35,380 nt of DNA from Saprospiraceae bacterium (GTDB lineage Bacteria > Bacteroidota > Bacteroidia > Chitinophagales > Saprospiraceae). Where the stretch lies: contig JADKCC010000064.1 of NCBI GenBank assembly GCA_016714785.1, positions 1 to 35,380 on the forward strand, written 5' to 3'. Below the pieces are notes generated by a model that had not been told where the DNA came from, ran no database searches, and saw only the letters and a program-made list of their open reading frames with translations. Made by a program: the position numbers and the translations under genes. Of this stretch, positions 1 through 10,317 are shown piece after piece; positions within the stretch are counted from its first letter, which is position 1, and every line of letters begins with the position of its first letter.

Positions 1-1496
1 AAAATAATGGCGTCAGGTTGAATTTACCACCCCCGATATTTTGGGATAGAAATCATAACTCCATTTAAATCTGAAATCACTAAATTTTGAAGATCATTGA
101 TTGGGGGATGCATATAATTTAACAATAACCATATTATTGGGCTGTGACACTAAAATATCCCGAAATTTTTCTAAACATATAGGCGCTGCATTAATGATTA
201 ACTGCCGACTATTGAGTAACCACTGAATGAAATCGAAAATTTTTCATCTTTTCCTTTAAAATAACTAGCTTTTCAACTTCATACAAGTTGGCAGGACAAT
301 ATGTTTGGTCATTTTGAGATTGATAGGCAACTATTGTTTGTCCAGTGCCTGAAAGTGCACATTGACCAAAATCAAATGCTGATAATGTAAAACCACATGC
401 ATCATGGTGGATTTGACTGTCAACAAATCTTGATTTTTTAAAAACAATATTTGGCATTTGTTGCTTGACATCCTGCCCACCTTTATAGCGGATTCAGCCA
501 AATTATTGCCGCAAACATCACTGATAGCAATAGACATATCAACATTGGATGGTACATAAAAACTTACATTTCCATCTTGATCTGGCTGCACTTTTTTGTT
601 TTGTAAATCGTTCATTACAGATAATTGGGCAAACGAAACACCTTTTTGAACCACATTAACAACTTCTGGGTATTTATCCGGGTGGCAGGAGTAAATTGGA
701 CCAATAATATCATGAATGTTTTGGTCTATATTAGTAATGATTTGACTGTTTTCCTTTTTTGAAGGTGTTTCTATCCATTTTAACTTATTTATATCTAATC
801 TAGCAACGATAATATTATTTTTATTGATCATCAATTGCAATGATTTATTTATATGCAACAGCAAGCCATCTATAGTCTCAAAACAAATTGCACTTTAGTA
901 TCATCGATTAAAATCCTCTTTGAAGTTTTGTCAACAACTCCCATATTGTCCAATAAAGGATGAAAATCAATATAAAATCGAACTCTACTTTGATATAAGG
1001 TTCCATTTGTGTATGAAAAAGCTGATTCAGGTATTGCAAGCTTGATTTGATTATTTACAGACAATTCGGTAAGATCCGAGCTGTTAAAGATTTGATGGCT
1101 ATTTTTTCCGTAAAGTGATAGTCAAATTACTAAATTGATTAGCTGCTTTTGCAGTAAAACAGTATTGATTAAAATATCCATTTTTACTCATCTTTATCAA
1201 AGCACATCTCCAAAGCATAGTTTTTGAATTGTTGAATAAGAACACACCATTCTCTGCTGTATAGTCTGTGAAATCACCAATAGAAACCTGAACATTTTCT
1301 AAGGCAGCACCATTAACATCCGTTGTTTTGCCTATAAAATGACTATCGAAAAATGTTTCGCTTTCTTCGATGACATCAATAGAGTTATTACATCACTATC
1401 TTCTCGTTGACAAGCAACCAACATTAATATACATATCAAAAATATAATCGCGTCATGGCATTTCGTTTTTAGTGATATGGTCCACAAAAATAACAC
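1..1496 (-). CDS. Large lipoprotein with carboxypeptidase-regulatory-like domain, frameshifted, 3' end outside window
   Basis: The reading starts with a hydrophobic stretch ending in the lipobox LVAC, whose cysteine codon lies at 1410-1412, so the product is probably an outer-membrane or periplasmic lipoprotein. Next comes a segment reading GKTTDVNGAALENVQVSIGD and TAENGVFLF, the form of a carboxypeptidase-D regulatory-like beta-sandwich (about 1240-1350). The protein then continues through 870-1064, 331-864 and 209-457 in changing frames and is still open at base 1. At least four frameshifts are needed. The start is unclear: 1496 is an in-frame GTG upstream of the hydrophobic segment, and a start nearer 1460 is equally likely. 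It follows dapF on the same strand by about 100 bases. I do not recognise a function for the later part; similar Bacteroidota proteins are annotated only as hypothetical surface lipoproteins. Confidence 0.6.
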
Positions 1497-1602
1497 ACTT
1501 ACCCCTTTAATACTACGGTTTGGGGATAAAACGTTGCCTGAGCATAATAATTGGTAAATTTTTATTTGCGCATCATGTTTATCATGATGTAGAAGTATGC
1601 GA

Positions 1603-2411
1603 TTATAGCTTAAAAAAGCCATTAAAAGTTTTGACAGCTGGTCCAATTAGCCATTAATATCGAAAAAAAAATGCCTCCCGATTTGTGTTCAAAAGAAACT
1701 TTCAGATTTCCTCCTTTAGTTATTACAGAATATTCTATATGACCATATACATCATTTTGCACAGCATAAGCAATGTGGCAGCAGTTACGCCAGTACCACA
1801 TGAATAAGTTTCATCTTCCACACCTCGTTCATAAGTCGCTATTTCTATGGGTAGGCTTATTTTTTTACAAAATTAACATTGATGCCTTCATCCTTATAAA
1901 TGGGAGAATATCGTATAATACTACCAGCTTGTTTTACATCGTTAGGGATAAATTCGCAAAATGAAATATAATGTGGAGAACCAGTATTTAATTGATAAGT
2001 ATTGTCAGATAGTGTTTGATAACATTTTCAACATCAATCATTTGGAGACTTACTGTACGATTACCTTTGTTCACCTTTGCTTGATCTGTGCCATCTATAG
2101 CATCAAAGACCGTACTTTCTTCAAAAATGTGCAATTGAATTGCAAACCGAACAATGCATCTACCACCATTACCACTACCCTGTAGAAGCTTCCTCCCTAC
2201 CATCGGCATTAAAATAGACCATTTTAAAATCGTTTTTTTTTCTGATGCCTCAAGCAGTATCAAACCATCTGCAACTAATCCCTGAATCTTCTGTCACATA
2301 AATGGGCTATTGAGCGTTCATCATTATGTGTACAATATATTGCTGTTTGCGCTGATCGATTAAGACAAAATCATTTCCAGCACCTTGATATTTTTCAAAA
2401 ATTATTTCCAT
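1603..2411 (-). CDS. dapF: Diaminopimelate epimerase, frameshifted
   Basis: DapF converts LL- to meso-diaminopimelate for lysine and peptidoglycan synthesis in the cytoplasm. The start at 2411 opens with MEIIFEKYQGAGNDFVLID, the diagnostic N-terminus. The first catalytic loop follows (GNGGRC, near 2160-2176), and near 1770-1800 the second catalytic motif YSCGTGVTAAT with its cysteine intact. The end reads GPAVKTFNGFF. The span is 809 bases, matching a family length of about 260-270 residues, but several single-base shifts break the frame. In the first loop the expected catalytic cysteine before GNGG reads as serine (AGT at 2174-2176); the adjacent bases also look disturbed, so this may be a sequence error. 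It is divergent from the HtrA gene, with the lipoprotein gene downstream. Identification is firm; whether the gene is intact in the cell is not. Confidence 0.88.
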
Positions 2412-2545
2412 GGACTATTTTTAATATAATTTTAAGATATATAAATTAGATTATAACGTTATTCAATAAAGGGTATTACAATTAAATTGAGTACAATACC
2501 AGACCCAAAATTAACATTTTTGAGTGGGTTTAAATAAATAAATCC

Positions 2546-2553
2546 TATATTTG
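2546..2553 (+). promoter_or_regulatory. Bacteroidota-type -7 element for htrA
   Basis: TATATTTG fits the TAnnTTTG -7 consensus of Bacteroidota. A TTTTG sits 23 bases upstream (ending at 2522), slightly wide for a -33 element. It lies in the divergent dapF/htrA spacer about 30 bases before the proposed htrA start. Confidence 0.5.
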
Positions 2554-2584
2554 CCTTCTATATTAATCGTACTTAATATATAAA

Positions 2585-4049
2585 TTGAAGATAGACAAGT
2601 TACATATCATTTACTTTGCTTTGTTCATTTGCAATTTCAGCAGGATCCATTTGGATATAATGACTATTTTTTTTAATCCATGGAAACATTTTCAACTAAT
2701 CAAAGAAAAGAAGTTATTCGCAGTGGCCGAAAATGACATACTTTTTTCGGATAGATTTAATCATTCATTCAGATCGTCACAACTCTACAGATTTTGTAAC
2801 TGCTGCAGAAAGGTCGGAAAGCTGTCAGTTTTTATTAAATCCAATGGTCAATCCAATGCAGAAACAAAATGCAATGGCAGTCAATTCAGGCTCTGGAGTC
2901 ATCCTTAGCAGTGATGGATATATCATCACCAATCATCATGTGGTCAATGGTGCATCAAAGATAGATGTAACTTTGTACGACAATAGGTAGTAAGTTCACA
3001 AAGTATTGGGTAATGATCCAAGTACAGATATTTCACATTATTGAAAAATAGATTTTACAGATTTTGGATTTTTTAGTTTTTAAGTATCTAGATTCCTTGC
3101 TCATTGGAGAGTGGGTGATGGCTGTTGGCAACCCTTTCCGTCTCCAATCGACCGTAACAGCAGGGATTGTAAGCGCAAAGCTAGGAATATAAATTTGTTA
3201 GAAAACCAAGGCATTGAATCATTTATTCAAACGGATAGTGGCAGTCAATCCTGTAATAGTGGCGGTGCACCCATTAACTTCAGGGGCGATTTGATGTAAA
3301 CATGCACCGCCATTCAAAGCAATTCGGGAAAGTATGAAGGATTCTCTTTTGCAATACCCGCCAATCTTGCCAAAAGTAGTTGCAGACATTAGAGAGTTTG
3401 GTGTGGTACAGAGATGATGGTTAGGTATTGAGATAGAAAATATGGACAACTACCTAGCCAAATCGTTAAAATTAAATGAAGTGACAGGTGTTTATGTGGC
3501 ATCAGTGTTTAAAGATGGTGGCATGCGTACGATGCCGGATTAAAAATGATGATGTTATACGCAGCGTGGGGAATGTTAAGACTAATAACACTGTTGAATT
3601 TATGGAACAATTGGCACAGTTCAGACCCAGACTGTTTGGGTTAGTTTATTGTTTTATAGGAAGGTAAGCTTTAAATATTAATGCTACGCTTCGTAATCAA
3701 CTGAATTCTACCGACTTGATAGGTATTAGAGACGATGCATTATTGAAAGCAATAGGGCTAGAACTCAGGGATGCCGACAAATACGAAAAGCTGTTTTGCA
3801 CCTCAAGTCGTGATCGTAGTTAGTATAAAGAATGGCTCTATTATCAATATGACTAAATGGAACCAGGTTATATCATTACTAAAATCAATAATCGAGAGGT
3901 TACTTCTGTCAATATGTTGGTCAAAAATATTATCTGAAAATGCTGGAAAATCTATAGTTCTTGATGGCTTTTATCCCAAAATTTCCAGGCGAATAGCTCC
4001 ATATACATTTGTTTTGCCTAAATGGAGTTTTTCTAATCCTTCGACTTAA
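2585..4049 (+). CDS. HtrA/Deg-family periplasmic serine protease with PDZ domains, frameshifted
   Basis: Deg proteases degrade or refold damaged envelope proteins. The trypsin-like domain can be followed across frames: SGVILSSDGYIITNHHVVNG (catalytic His, about 2890-2950), VLGNDPSTDI (catalytic Asp, about 3005-3035), GEWVMAVGNPF (about 3106-3140) and QTDSGSQSCNSGGAPINF (catalytic Ser in NSGG, about 3230-3285). A first PDZ domain follows (WLGIEIENMDNYLAKSLKL ... GVYVASV ... NDDVIRSVGN, about 3420-3660) and a second, degraded one (EPGYIITKINNREVTSVN, about 3860-3915). At least seven frameshifts are needed. The usual NPGNSGG is SCNSGG here. The N-terminus is the least certain part: the first 45 residues contain a hydrophobic stretch that could be a signal anchor, but the frame changes there. 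It precedes the gld operon on the same strand. Confidence 0.82.
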
Positions 4050-4192
4050 AGCAAACTGAATGAATAATCTCATAGGCGACTAAACCCAATTGACATAATA
4101 GTTTTTTATCAATTAATAATATTAATTTTATAGCTTCAATTCAAATTCTGAGTACTCGTACTTTCAATTATCTATACCAAAAAATCAGTATT

Positions 4193-5132
4193 ATGTCTGT
4201 CATTGAAATTAAGGTTTGTCAAAAGAATATGGATCACAAACTGTTGTTGATCAGTTATCTTTGAAGTACGTCCTGCGAAATTTTTAGGTTTTCTGGGTCC
4301 CAATGGCGCTGGTAAAACAACAACGATGAAAAAATGCTATGCTGCTATACACAACCTGATGGCGGAACAGCTACAGTAGCAGGGTACGATATACAAACTT
4401 CACCATTGATGGTCAGAAAGCAACAGGCTATCTTAACAGAGCACAAACCCTCCTATCAGGCGAAGATGTATGTAAAAGAGTTTTTGCAATTTGTGGCGAG
4501 TATCCATAAGATAGAAAACAAAGCTAATCGTGCATCTGTGCGAAGTGATAGAATTAACAGGTCTTGGTCAAGAGCAAAACAAATTAAGATATAATACATT
4601 TTCTCAAAGGTTATAGACAGAGTGGTAGGATTAGCGCAGGCCATCATTCATGTATCCTAAAGTTTTGATTCTTGATGAACCTACCCTTGGATTAGATATG
4701 AATCAATTCGATTGATATCCGACATTTAATTAGAGAATTAGGCAAAGAGAAGACAGTTATATTTTCTCTCACACATCATGCAAGAAGTACAAGCGCTCTG
4801 CGATAGGGTAGTCATTATTAATAAAGGAGAATTCAAAGCAGACGAATCTATTGAGAAGCTACCCAAAAGAATGTCTGGCGATCAAGTCATTTATGTAGAG
4901 TTTGTAATAATCTAATGTTTCCACTTCTACCTTTTAAAATGATCAAGGAGTAGAAGAAGTCACACTTGAAAATGGTGTATATATTTTCAGTGCTGCACAT
5001 GATGCAGACATTCAGGAAGAGATATTTGAAACTGCTGTATCGCAAGGATTGACCATTATTGAAATGCACAAGACAAAGCAAGTATTGAAGACATTTTTAG
5101 AAAAATTGACAAAATCAGTTATAGATGCTTAG
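4193..5132 (+). CDS. gldA: Gliding-motility ABC transporter ATPase GldA, frameshifted
   Basis: GldA is the ATPase of the GldAFG ABC transporter, which is needed for gliding in Flavobacterium johnsoniae; its substrate is unknown. From the ATG at 4193 the protein begins MSVIEIKGLSKEYGSQ. It shows a Walker A motif FLGPNGAGKTTTMK (about 4290-4330), the GldA/NatA-type signature FSKGYRQRVGLAQAI in place of LSGGQ (about 4600-4645), Walker B VLILDEPTLGLD (about 4660-4700) and the switch region SSHIMQEVQALCDRVVIINKG (read here across a frame change). The span of about 313 codons matches the family. Six or so frameshifts break it. Its stop overlaps the gldF start by eight bases (ATGCTTAG), which implies translational coupling. 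Confidence 0.88.
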
Positions 5133-5843
5133 TATTTTAGAAAAGAGATTCACACATTTTTTAGTTCTCTTTATTGGGCATAGTGATAAGTGTGTTTCTA
5201 ATATCCATTAGTTTATTTATGCGGGTATTTGCAGATACAAGCGTGTTGGATTACAATTCTTGCAACGATGGATCGTTGTTTTCTATAGCACCATTGGTAT
5301 TTTTATTTTGATACCAGCTGTCACAATGCGGTCATTTGCAGAAGAAAAAGCTAATGGAACCATTGAGTTTTTATATACGAACCGCTAACGACTATTCAAA
5401 TCATAGGTGGTAAATTTCGCTAATTTTACTTTGGTGATATTTGCTTTACTCACTTATCTATTATTACTCTATTTATCAATTAGGATCTCCTATGGAGGAA
5501 TTTTGGATTCAGGGGCCAATAGGTTCCTTACATTGGTTTGTTTTTCTTATCTGGACGCATTTGTTTCTATAGGGATGTTTGCATCTACATTAACTAACAA
5601 TCAGATATGTAGCTTTCATTTTAGGAGCTTTTTTATGTTTCTTTTTCATTGGGCATTTACTTATTGTGGCTCGATTACAATATTTACCACTTCATTAGAC
5701 TTGTTTATTGAAGATTGGTATCAATTATCATTACGGTAGTATTAGTAAAGGGTTGATAGACACAAGGGATATTATGTATTTTATTTCCGTGATTTTTGTA
5801 TTTTTACATACCTTTAATCACAGTTATGGATACTAGAAAATAA
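5125..5843 (+). CDS. gldF: Gliding-motility ABC transporter permease GldF, frameshifted
   Basis: GldF is the integral membrane subunit of the GldAFG transporter. The ATG at 5125 lies inside the end of gldA. The opening can be read as MLSILEKEIHTFFSSL, followed by hydrophobic helices, then the typical cytoplasmic segment MRSFAEEKANGTIEFLYT (about 5325-5380) and IIGGKFLANFTLVIFALL with further membrane segments up to VFLHLTLITVMDTRK at the stop. The length of about 240 codons agrees with the family. At least five frameshifts are present. The gene is followed by gldG with a 14-base gap, so gldA-gldF-gldG form one operon. Confidence 0.85.
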
Positions 5844-5857
5844 ATGACTGCTAACTT

Positions 5858-7645
5858 ATGATCAAGAACAGGAATGCACGCCAATGGTTATGATTTTTTT
5901 AAACGAATTCCATCTGATATCTAAAAAATATAAAAATTAATAGATGAAATTTAAAATTTTGGGTTCAGATATGCCCAGCTTATTATAGTTATTGCGATAG
6001 TATTTATTATTAATATCTATCGCAGCATTTATATATACACAAATTTGACCTTACAGATGATGCAAGATTTACCTTAGTAACAATACAAAAACCTAGTGGA
6101 TGCTTCTGATGATAATATAACCATTAGAGTGCTACTTGATGGTGAATTTCCTGCAGGATTTAAGCGATTACAATCATCTACGAGAGACATTTTTAGCCAA
6201 ATTAAGGGACACAAATCCTAAGATTGTTTATGAGTTTGATGATCCAACAGCAGGTCAGCACTAGAAATAGATAGGAAGCGTAAACAATTAATTGAAGACA
6301 ATATCATACCTATCAATTTGGGTTATTCCCGATGGTACACAATTGGTTCAAAAGGCAGTTTTTCCATTTGCTATCATCACAAGAAGACAAAAAATATATA
6401 TAAATCTACTAGAAAGGAAGCAAAAACCAGGTGATGATGAAGATATTATTTTAAATAAGTCTGTAGCGCTGTTGGAATATAAATTTGCAAATGCGTTTCA
6501 GAAAATGCAGTCCAATAGGTCCAAAAACGTTTTGTTCACGCAAGGAAGGAGAGTTGGAAGAAAGTCAGACTTTTAGACTTGAGAATGAAATACGTAAATT
6601 GCACAAGGTAGGCAGAGTAAGTCTTGATACATTAATGAAATTGGATAGTACGATTGATCTAATAATCATAGCATCCCCAAAGACAGAAATGTCCATCCAA
6701 ACCAATTCAAATTAGATCAACTGCCTCCGTGTCAGGAGGTAAAATAATTTGGATGATAGACAAATTTCAAGTTTCTTTAGATAGTATAAATAAGTACAAG
6801 TTTTATGTACCATCTGATTTTAATCTTGGTTTTGGATGACATGTTTTTCAAATATGGCGTTCGCATTATGCCTGATTTAATCTTGGACTTGGAGTGTAAT
6901 CAAATACCGCAAGTAATTGGAATGGCTGGTATAACCACAAACAAATTATTTCATGGCCATACCACCTAGCAGTTGTTCTGATAGTGAGCATCCTATCGTG
7001 AAAAATATAGATAGAGTCAATTTCTTTTACCTAGCTCCATCGACACTTAAAAACAGAAGGAAATGTAAAAAAACAATATTACTCAAAGAAGCTCGAAGTA
7101 CTCTAGAGAACAACTTTTCTCCTGTTAGATTGTCATTTGAGATGCTAAAAAAGTGGCACCTGATCCTTCAAAATATAATGATGGTAACAAACCGGTAGCT
7201 ATAATCTTGGAAGGGGAATTTGAATCTTATTTTAAAAATAGATTGACACCAGAGTTTGAAAATACATTAAAAATTATTGGTGTAAAATTTAAAGAAAAAA
7301 GTGCCAGTACTAAGCAAATCATAATTAGTGATGCTGATTTTTCGAAAAATCTTGTGAATACGACATCTGGTGAGACAGAAGATATAGGATTTAACAAATG
7401 GGAACGTAGGTTTCAGGGAATAAAGATTTGCACCTTTAAAATATGTAGAATCTTAGCTTGAGAAAATAATATTCTCGAGGCACGCTCTAAAGAAATTAAA
7501 TTAAGACTGTTGATGGAGTTAAGACAAAGAATGAAAAAACAAAATGGCAATTTATTAATGTAATTCTTCCCGTTTTAATTTTAGTTATTTTGGATTCCTA
7601 TATCAATATTTTAGAAAGCGAAAATATGCAACATTTAACAACTAA
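5858..7645 (+). CDS. gldG: Gliding-motility ABC transporter substrate-binding-like protein GldG, frameshifted
   Basis: GldG is a membrane-anchored, mostly periplasmic subunit of the GldAFG transporter. From the ATG at 5858 the reading begins MIKNRNARQW and continues through an N-terminal membrane segment to the GldG-type stretch NVTIRVLLDGEFPAGFKRLQ (about 6105-6170). The central domain is best preserved: NKSVALLEYKFANAFQKMQ (about 6455-6510), LENEIRKLHKVGRVSLDTL and GGKIIWMIDKFQVSLDS (about 6735-6785). The C-terminal part includes SFEMLKKVAPDPSKYNDGNK, KPVAIILEGEFESYFKNRL, and a final membrane helix INVILPVLILVILDSYINI before the stop at 7643-7645. The 596-codon span is close to the family length. 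Ten or more frameshifts are spread along it. Confidence 0.88.
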
Positions 7646-7654
7646 TTAAATAAA

Positions 7655-7813
7655 ATGAAGTAAGGATTTATGTTGTATTTTCCTTAATTATATTGGTAAG
7701 TTTATCTTTACATTTGGCTTGCATACGTTGTTAAAAATTGCCAAATTAAGAATAGGAGTGAGAGTAGGTTTTTAATGCAAAACAAATCACAATTTTCATT
7801 TCAAACTAGATAG
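7655..7813 (+). CDS. Possible small lipoprotein between gldG and the DUF4340 gene
   Basis: An ATG at 7655, followed after one apparent missing base by RIYVVFSLIILVSLSLHLAC, has the look of a lipoprotein signal peptide with a lipobox LHLAC. A second frame change near 7725 would let it run on through KNCQIKNRSESRFLMQNK to a stop at 7811-7813, giving about 52 residues. Both frame changes are assumptions, made plausible by the frameshift rate of this region. No family is recognised. If it is not a gene, the 245 bases between gldG and the DUF4340 gene hold nothing else recognisable. Confidence 0.28.
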
Positions 7814-7890
7814 TGTTGTGTACATCTTTTAACAATTGAGTTTAAGAATCGCATCAAATTTTTAACAAATATTACAAAAAAAATATAAAT

Positions 7891-8919
7891 ATGAAACATT
7901 CGATTTTGTTAGTTTTATTGTTGATATTATTATCTGGAGCTGCATATTACTTGGTACAAAAAATGAAACTAGTAAAAAGGTATTGTTACTGCAGATAGAG
8001 GTTTACTGTAGAAAGATGGGAAGATATTGACAAAATAGTCATTAAGCATGTTAAGCTGCAGCCATTGATTTTCACGAGAGTTGGCAAAAGCTGGATGTTG
8101 GATGGAAAATACGATGTAGATCCAGCAGTATTCATCAACATCGAAAAAGTACTTCTGAACATGCGTCTTCAATATATTCCACCAGCAGCTAGTACAAATA
8201 ACACATTTTAGAAAGTATTAAAACATCTGGCATACAGGTTGACTTATATGATGGTGACGATCTGCCGTTTAAGATGTTTCATATTGGATCGGATGTATTA
8301 AAAGGAGACGGCACCTATATGGTCATGGCTGGCTCTTCTCAACCTTATGTTATGCATTTGCCAGGCTTATCAGGTGGATTGCGTTCTAGGTTTGAACAAC
8401 CTGCTAAAAACTTCCGAGATAAGTTTATTTACAAATTTCCATCTGATTTAATTGAGAGTATTCAGTGGTGTATCCTTTGGATAATTTTCATCCTTCATCT
8501 TAGAAAATAAAGGTAAAACATTTTCGGTGACGCCAATATTGTATTTGGTAAAAAAACCAACTAATCCAATCAATATCAGGACATTGAATGCCTATGTAGC
8601 GCAATTTGAAATGATGGGTACTGACGGGATAGTTGCAAATTCTCAGAAAAAGATTCTATTTTAAATATGGAACCTGTTTGTAAAATAACATTCAAACTCA
8701 AAAATAATAAAACAGTTAGTTCATAATATCTACCCTTATGATGACATAATGGAAGAAACAGTAAAAGTAACTCGTACTCAAAAAGAATTATTGCTACAAA
8801 ATAGAGTTTTTATACTGGACAGTAAAAACGATCTTCATGCAACCCAAAAAAGAGTAGTAGGAGGTATGTTTCTAAGTTATGATGACTTTTTAGAGGTACA
8901 GAATCAGCTAGTATATTAG
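7891..8919 (+). CDS. DUF4340 domain protein, gld-associated, frameshifted
   Basis: The ATG at 7891 gives MKHSILLVLLLILLSGAAYY, a membrane anchor or signal. The rest can be followed as RWEDIDKIVIKH, LDGKYDVDPAVFINIEKVLL, VDLYDGDDLPFKMFHIGSDV, YVMHLPGLSGGLRSRFEQP and FRDKFIYKFPSDLIESIQ, a pattern I recognise as DUF4340: a periplasmic protein of unknown role often coded beside GldF/GldG-type ABC transporters in several phyla. The C-terminal third (about 8550-8919) is less conserved. The 343-codon span contains at least four frameshifts. The 3' end is uncertain: another frame stays open to about 8957 (reading YTKYGIYITSE). Its position after gldG suggests it works with the Gld transporter in the envelope; that is inference. 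Confidence 0.72.
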
Positions 8920-8989
8920 AATACACTAAGTATGGTATCTATATAACTTCAGAATAATTGTTTATTTATAATACTGCCTTTTCACAATT

Positions 8990-10220
8990 AAAAAACTAGG
9001 CTAGTACGATATTTTATTGACGATATTCTTGGTTTTCCATTTTATACAATACACATTCCTTCAAAATTTGATAGATTTGGTGTGTATTCAGATCAAAACG
9101 GACACTTTTTTGGAGACGAAACCGAACGAGTTCTATCATTTCAACGGGCTTTTTTGACTTGGCTTCGAGATGGAAGCGTTGAAGTAGATATAGTTCATTG
9201 CCATGATCATCACACTGGATTAATACCTTTCATGATGAAATATGCTTATGAATTTCAAGCCTTATCCAATATTCCAACTGTTTTTACAATTCACAGTGAA
9301 CGATATCAAGGTGCATTTAGTTGGAGTAGGCGGTACTTATTGCCACAGTTTGATAGTTGGAAAAGTGGTTTGCTAGAATGGAATAATGTCATTAATCCAT
9401 TGGCATCAGCGGTGAGGTGCGTAAATAAAGTTACTACTGTTTCACCCAATTACATGAATGAGCTAATGTATGATTCTATGGGTTTAGAACAGCTCTTTAG
9501 AACAGAGTCTTGGAAAAGCGTTGGCATACTCAATGGTATAGATAATGAAATTTGGAATCCAGCTACCGACCCTATGATTGAGTACCATTATAAGAATGAC
9601 ATTGTGCAATTTAAGGCTGAAAACAAAAAAGTACTTTGTCAATTAGCAGGATTAGATCCAAGTTTGCCAGTGTTTGGATTTATCGGAAGATTAGTTTTGG
9701 AAAAAGGTGCAGAGTTCATAGCGGGTTTAATAGACACTTGGCTTTCACACCACAAAAATGCAAACTTCATCATTCTGGGTACTGGAGACAAAAGTATAGA
9801 AGGGGCACTACGTGCTGTTGCGCAAAAACACCCAACTCATGTAGCTTGCATGCTAGCATACAATGAAAGTATTTCTCACAAGATCTATGCGGGAGCCGAT
9901 TTCTTACTTATGCCTTCTCGCGTAGAACCATGTGGACTGAATCAGATGTTTTCAATGAGATATGGCACCTTACCAATTGTAAGATCTACTGGAGGTTTGA
10001 GAGATAGTGTCAAGGATATCTCCCAAGAAGAAGGCGGAGAGTAGGCATTAGGTTTGACAACATGGATTTTGATCAAATGATGCATGCCATCTGGCGCGCG
10101 TATGATCTCTACCAACATCCCGATTGCAAAAATAGGTGTGTGGAGCAAGCTATGGCACTTGATTACTCTTGGGATGCCTCAGCACAAAAATACAAAGATA
10201 TTTATAACAGTTTGATGTAA
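8990..10220 (+). CDS. glgA: Glycogen synthase (GT5) lacking its N-terminal part
   Basis: GlgA extends alpha-1,4-glucan from ADP-glucose. From about 9020 the reading matches the family: GFPFYTIHIPSKFDRFGVYS, DIVHCHDHHTGLIPFMMK, TVFTIHSERYQG, VTTVSPNYMNEL, VGILNGIDNEIWNPATD, FGFIGRLVLEKGAEFIAGLI, and the C-terminal donor-site region MPSRVEPCGLNQMFSMRYG with RSTGGLRDSV. One or two indels near 10040 move the end into another frame (NMDFDQMMHAIWRAYDLYQH, then YSWDASAQKYKDIYNSLM), stopping at 10218-10220. About the first 80-90 residues of a normal GlgA, including the KxGGL ADP-glucose-binding motif, are not found upstream; only about 100 bases separate the start of similarity from the DUF4340 stop. 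No proper start codon is visible, so the 5' end is the first open position in frame. Confidence 0.85.
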
Positions 10221-10317
10221 GAGTTTGTATAAACTTTTAATACCTGATAATCAATCTTTTCAATTGATATCTAAAGGCTTCATAAACATATCCTATTGTG
10301 GGCAATTGTGAAATGTG

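Noticed and set aside
1773..2185. Two plus-strand ORFs over dapF
   Set aside because: They are shadows of the dapF reading on the minus strand, which carries clear DapF motifs.
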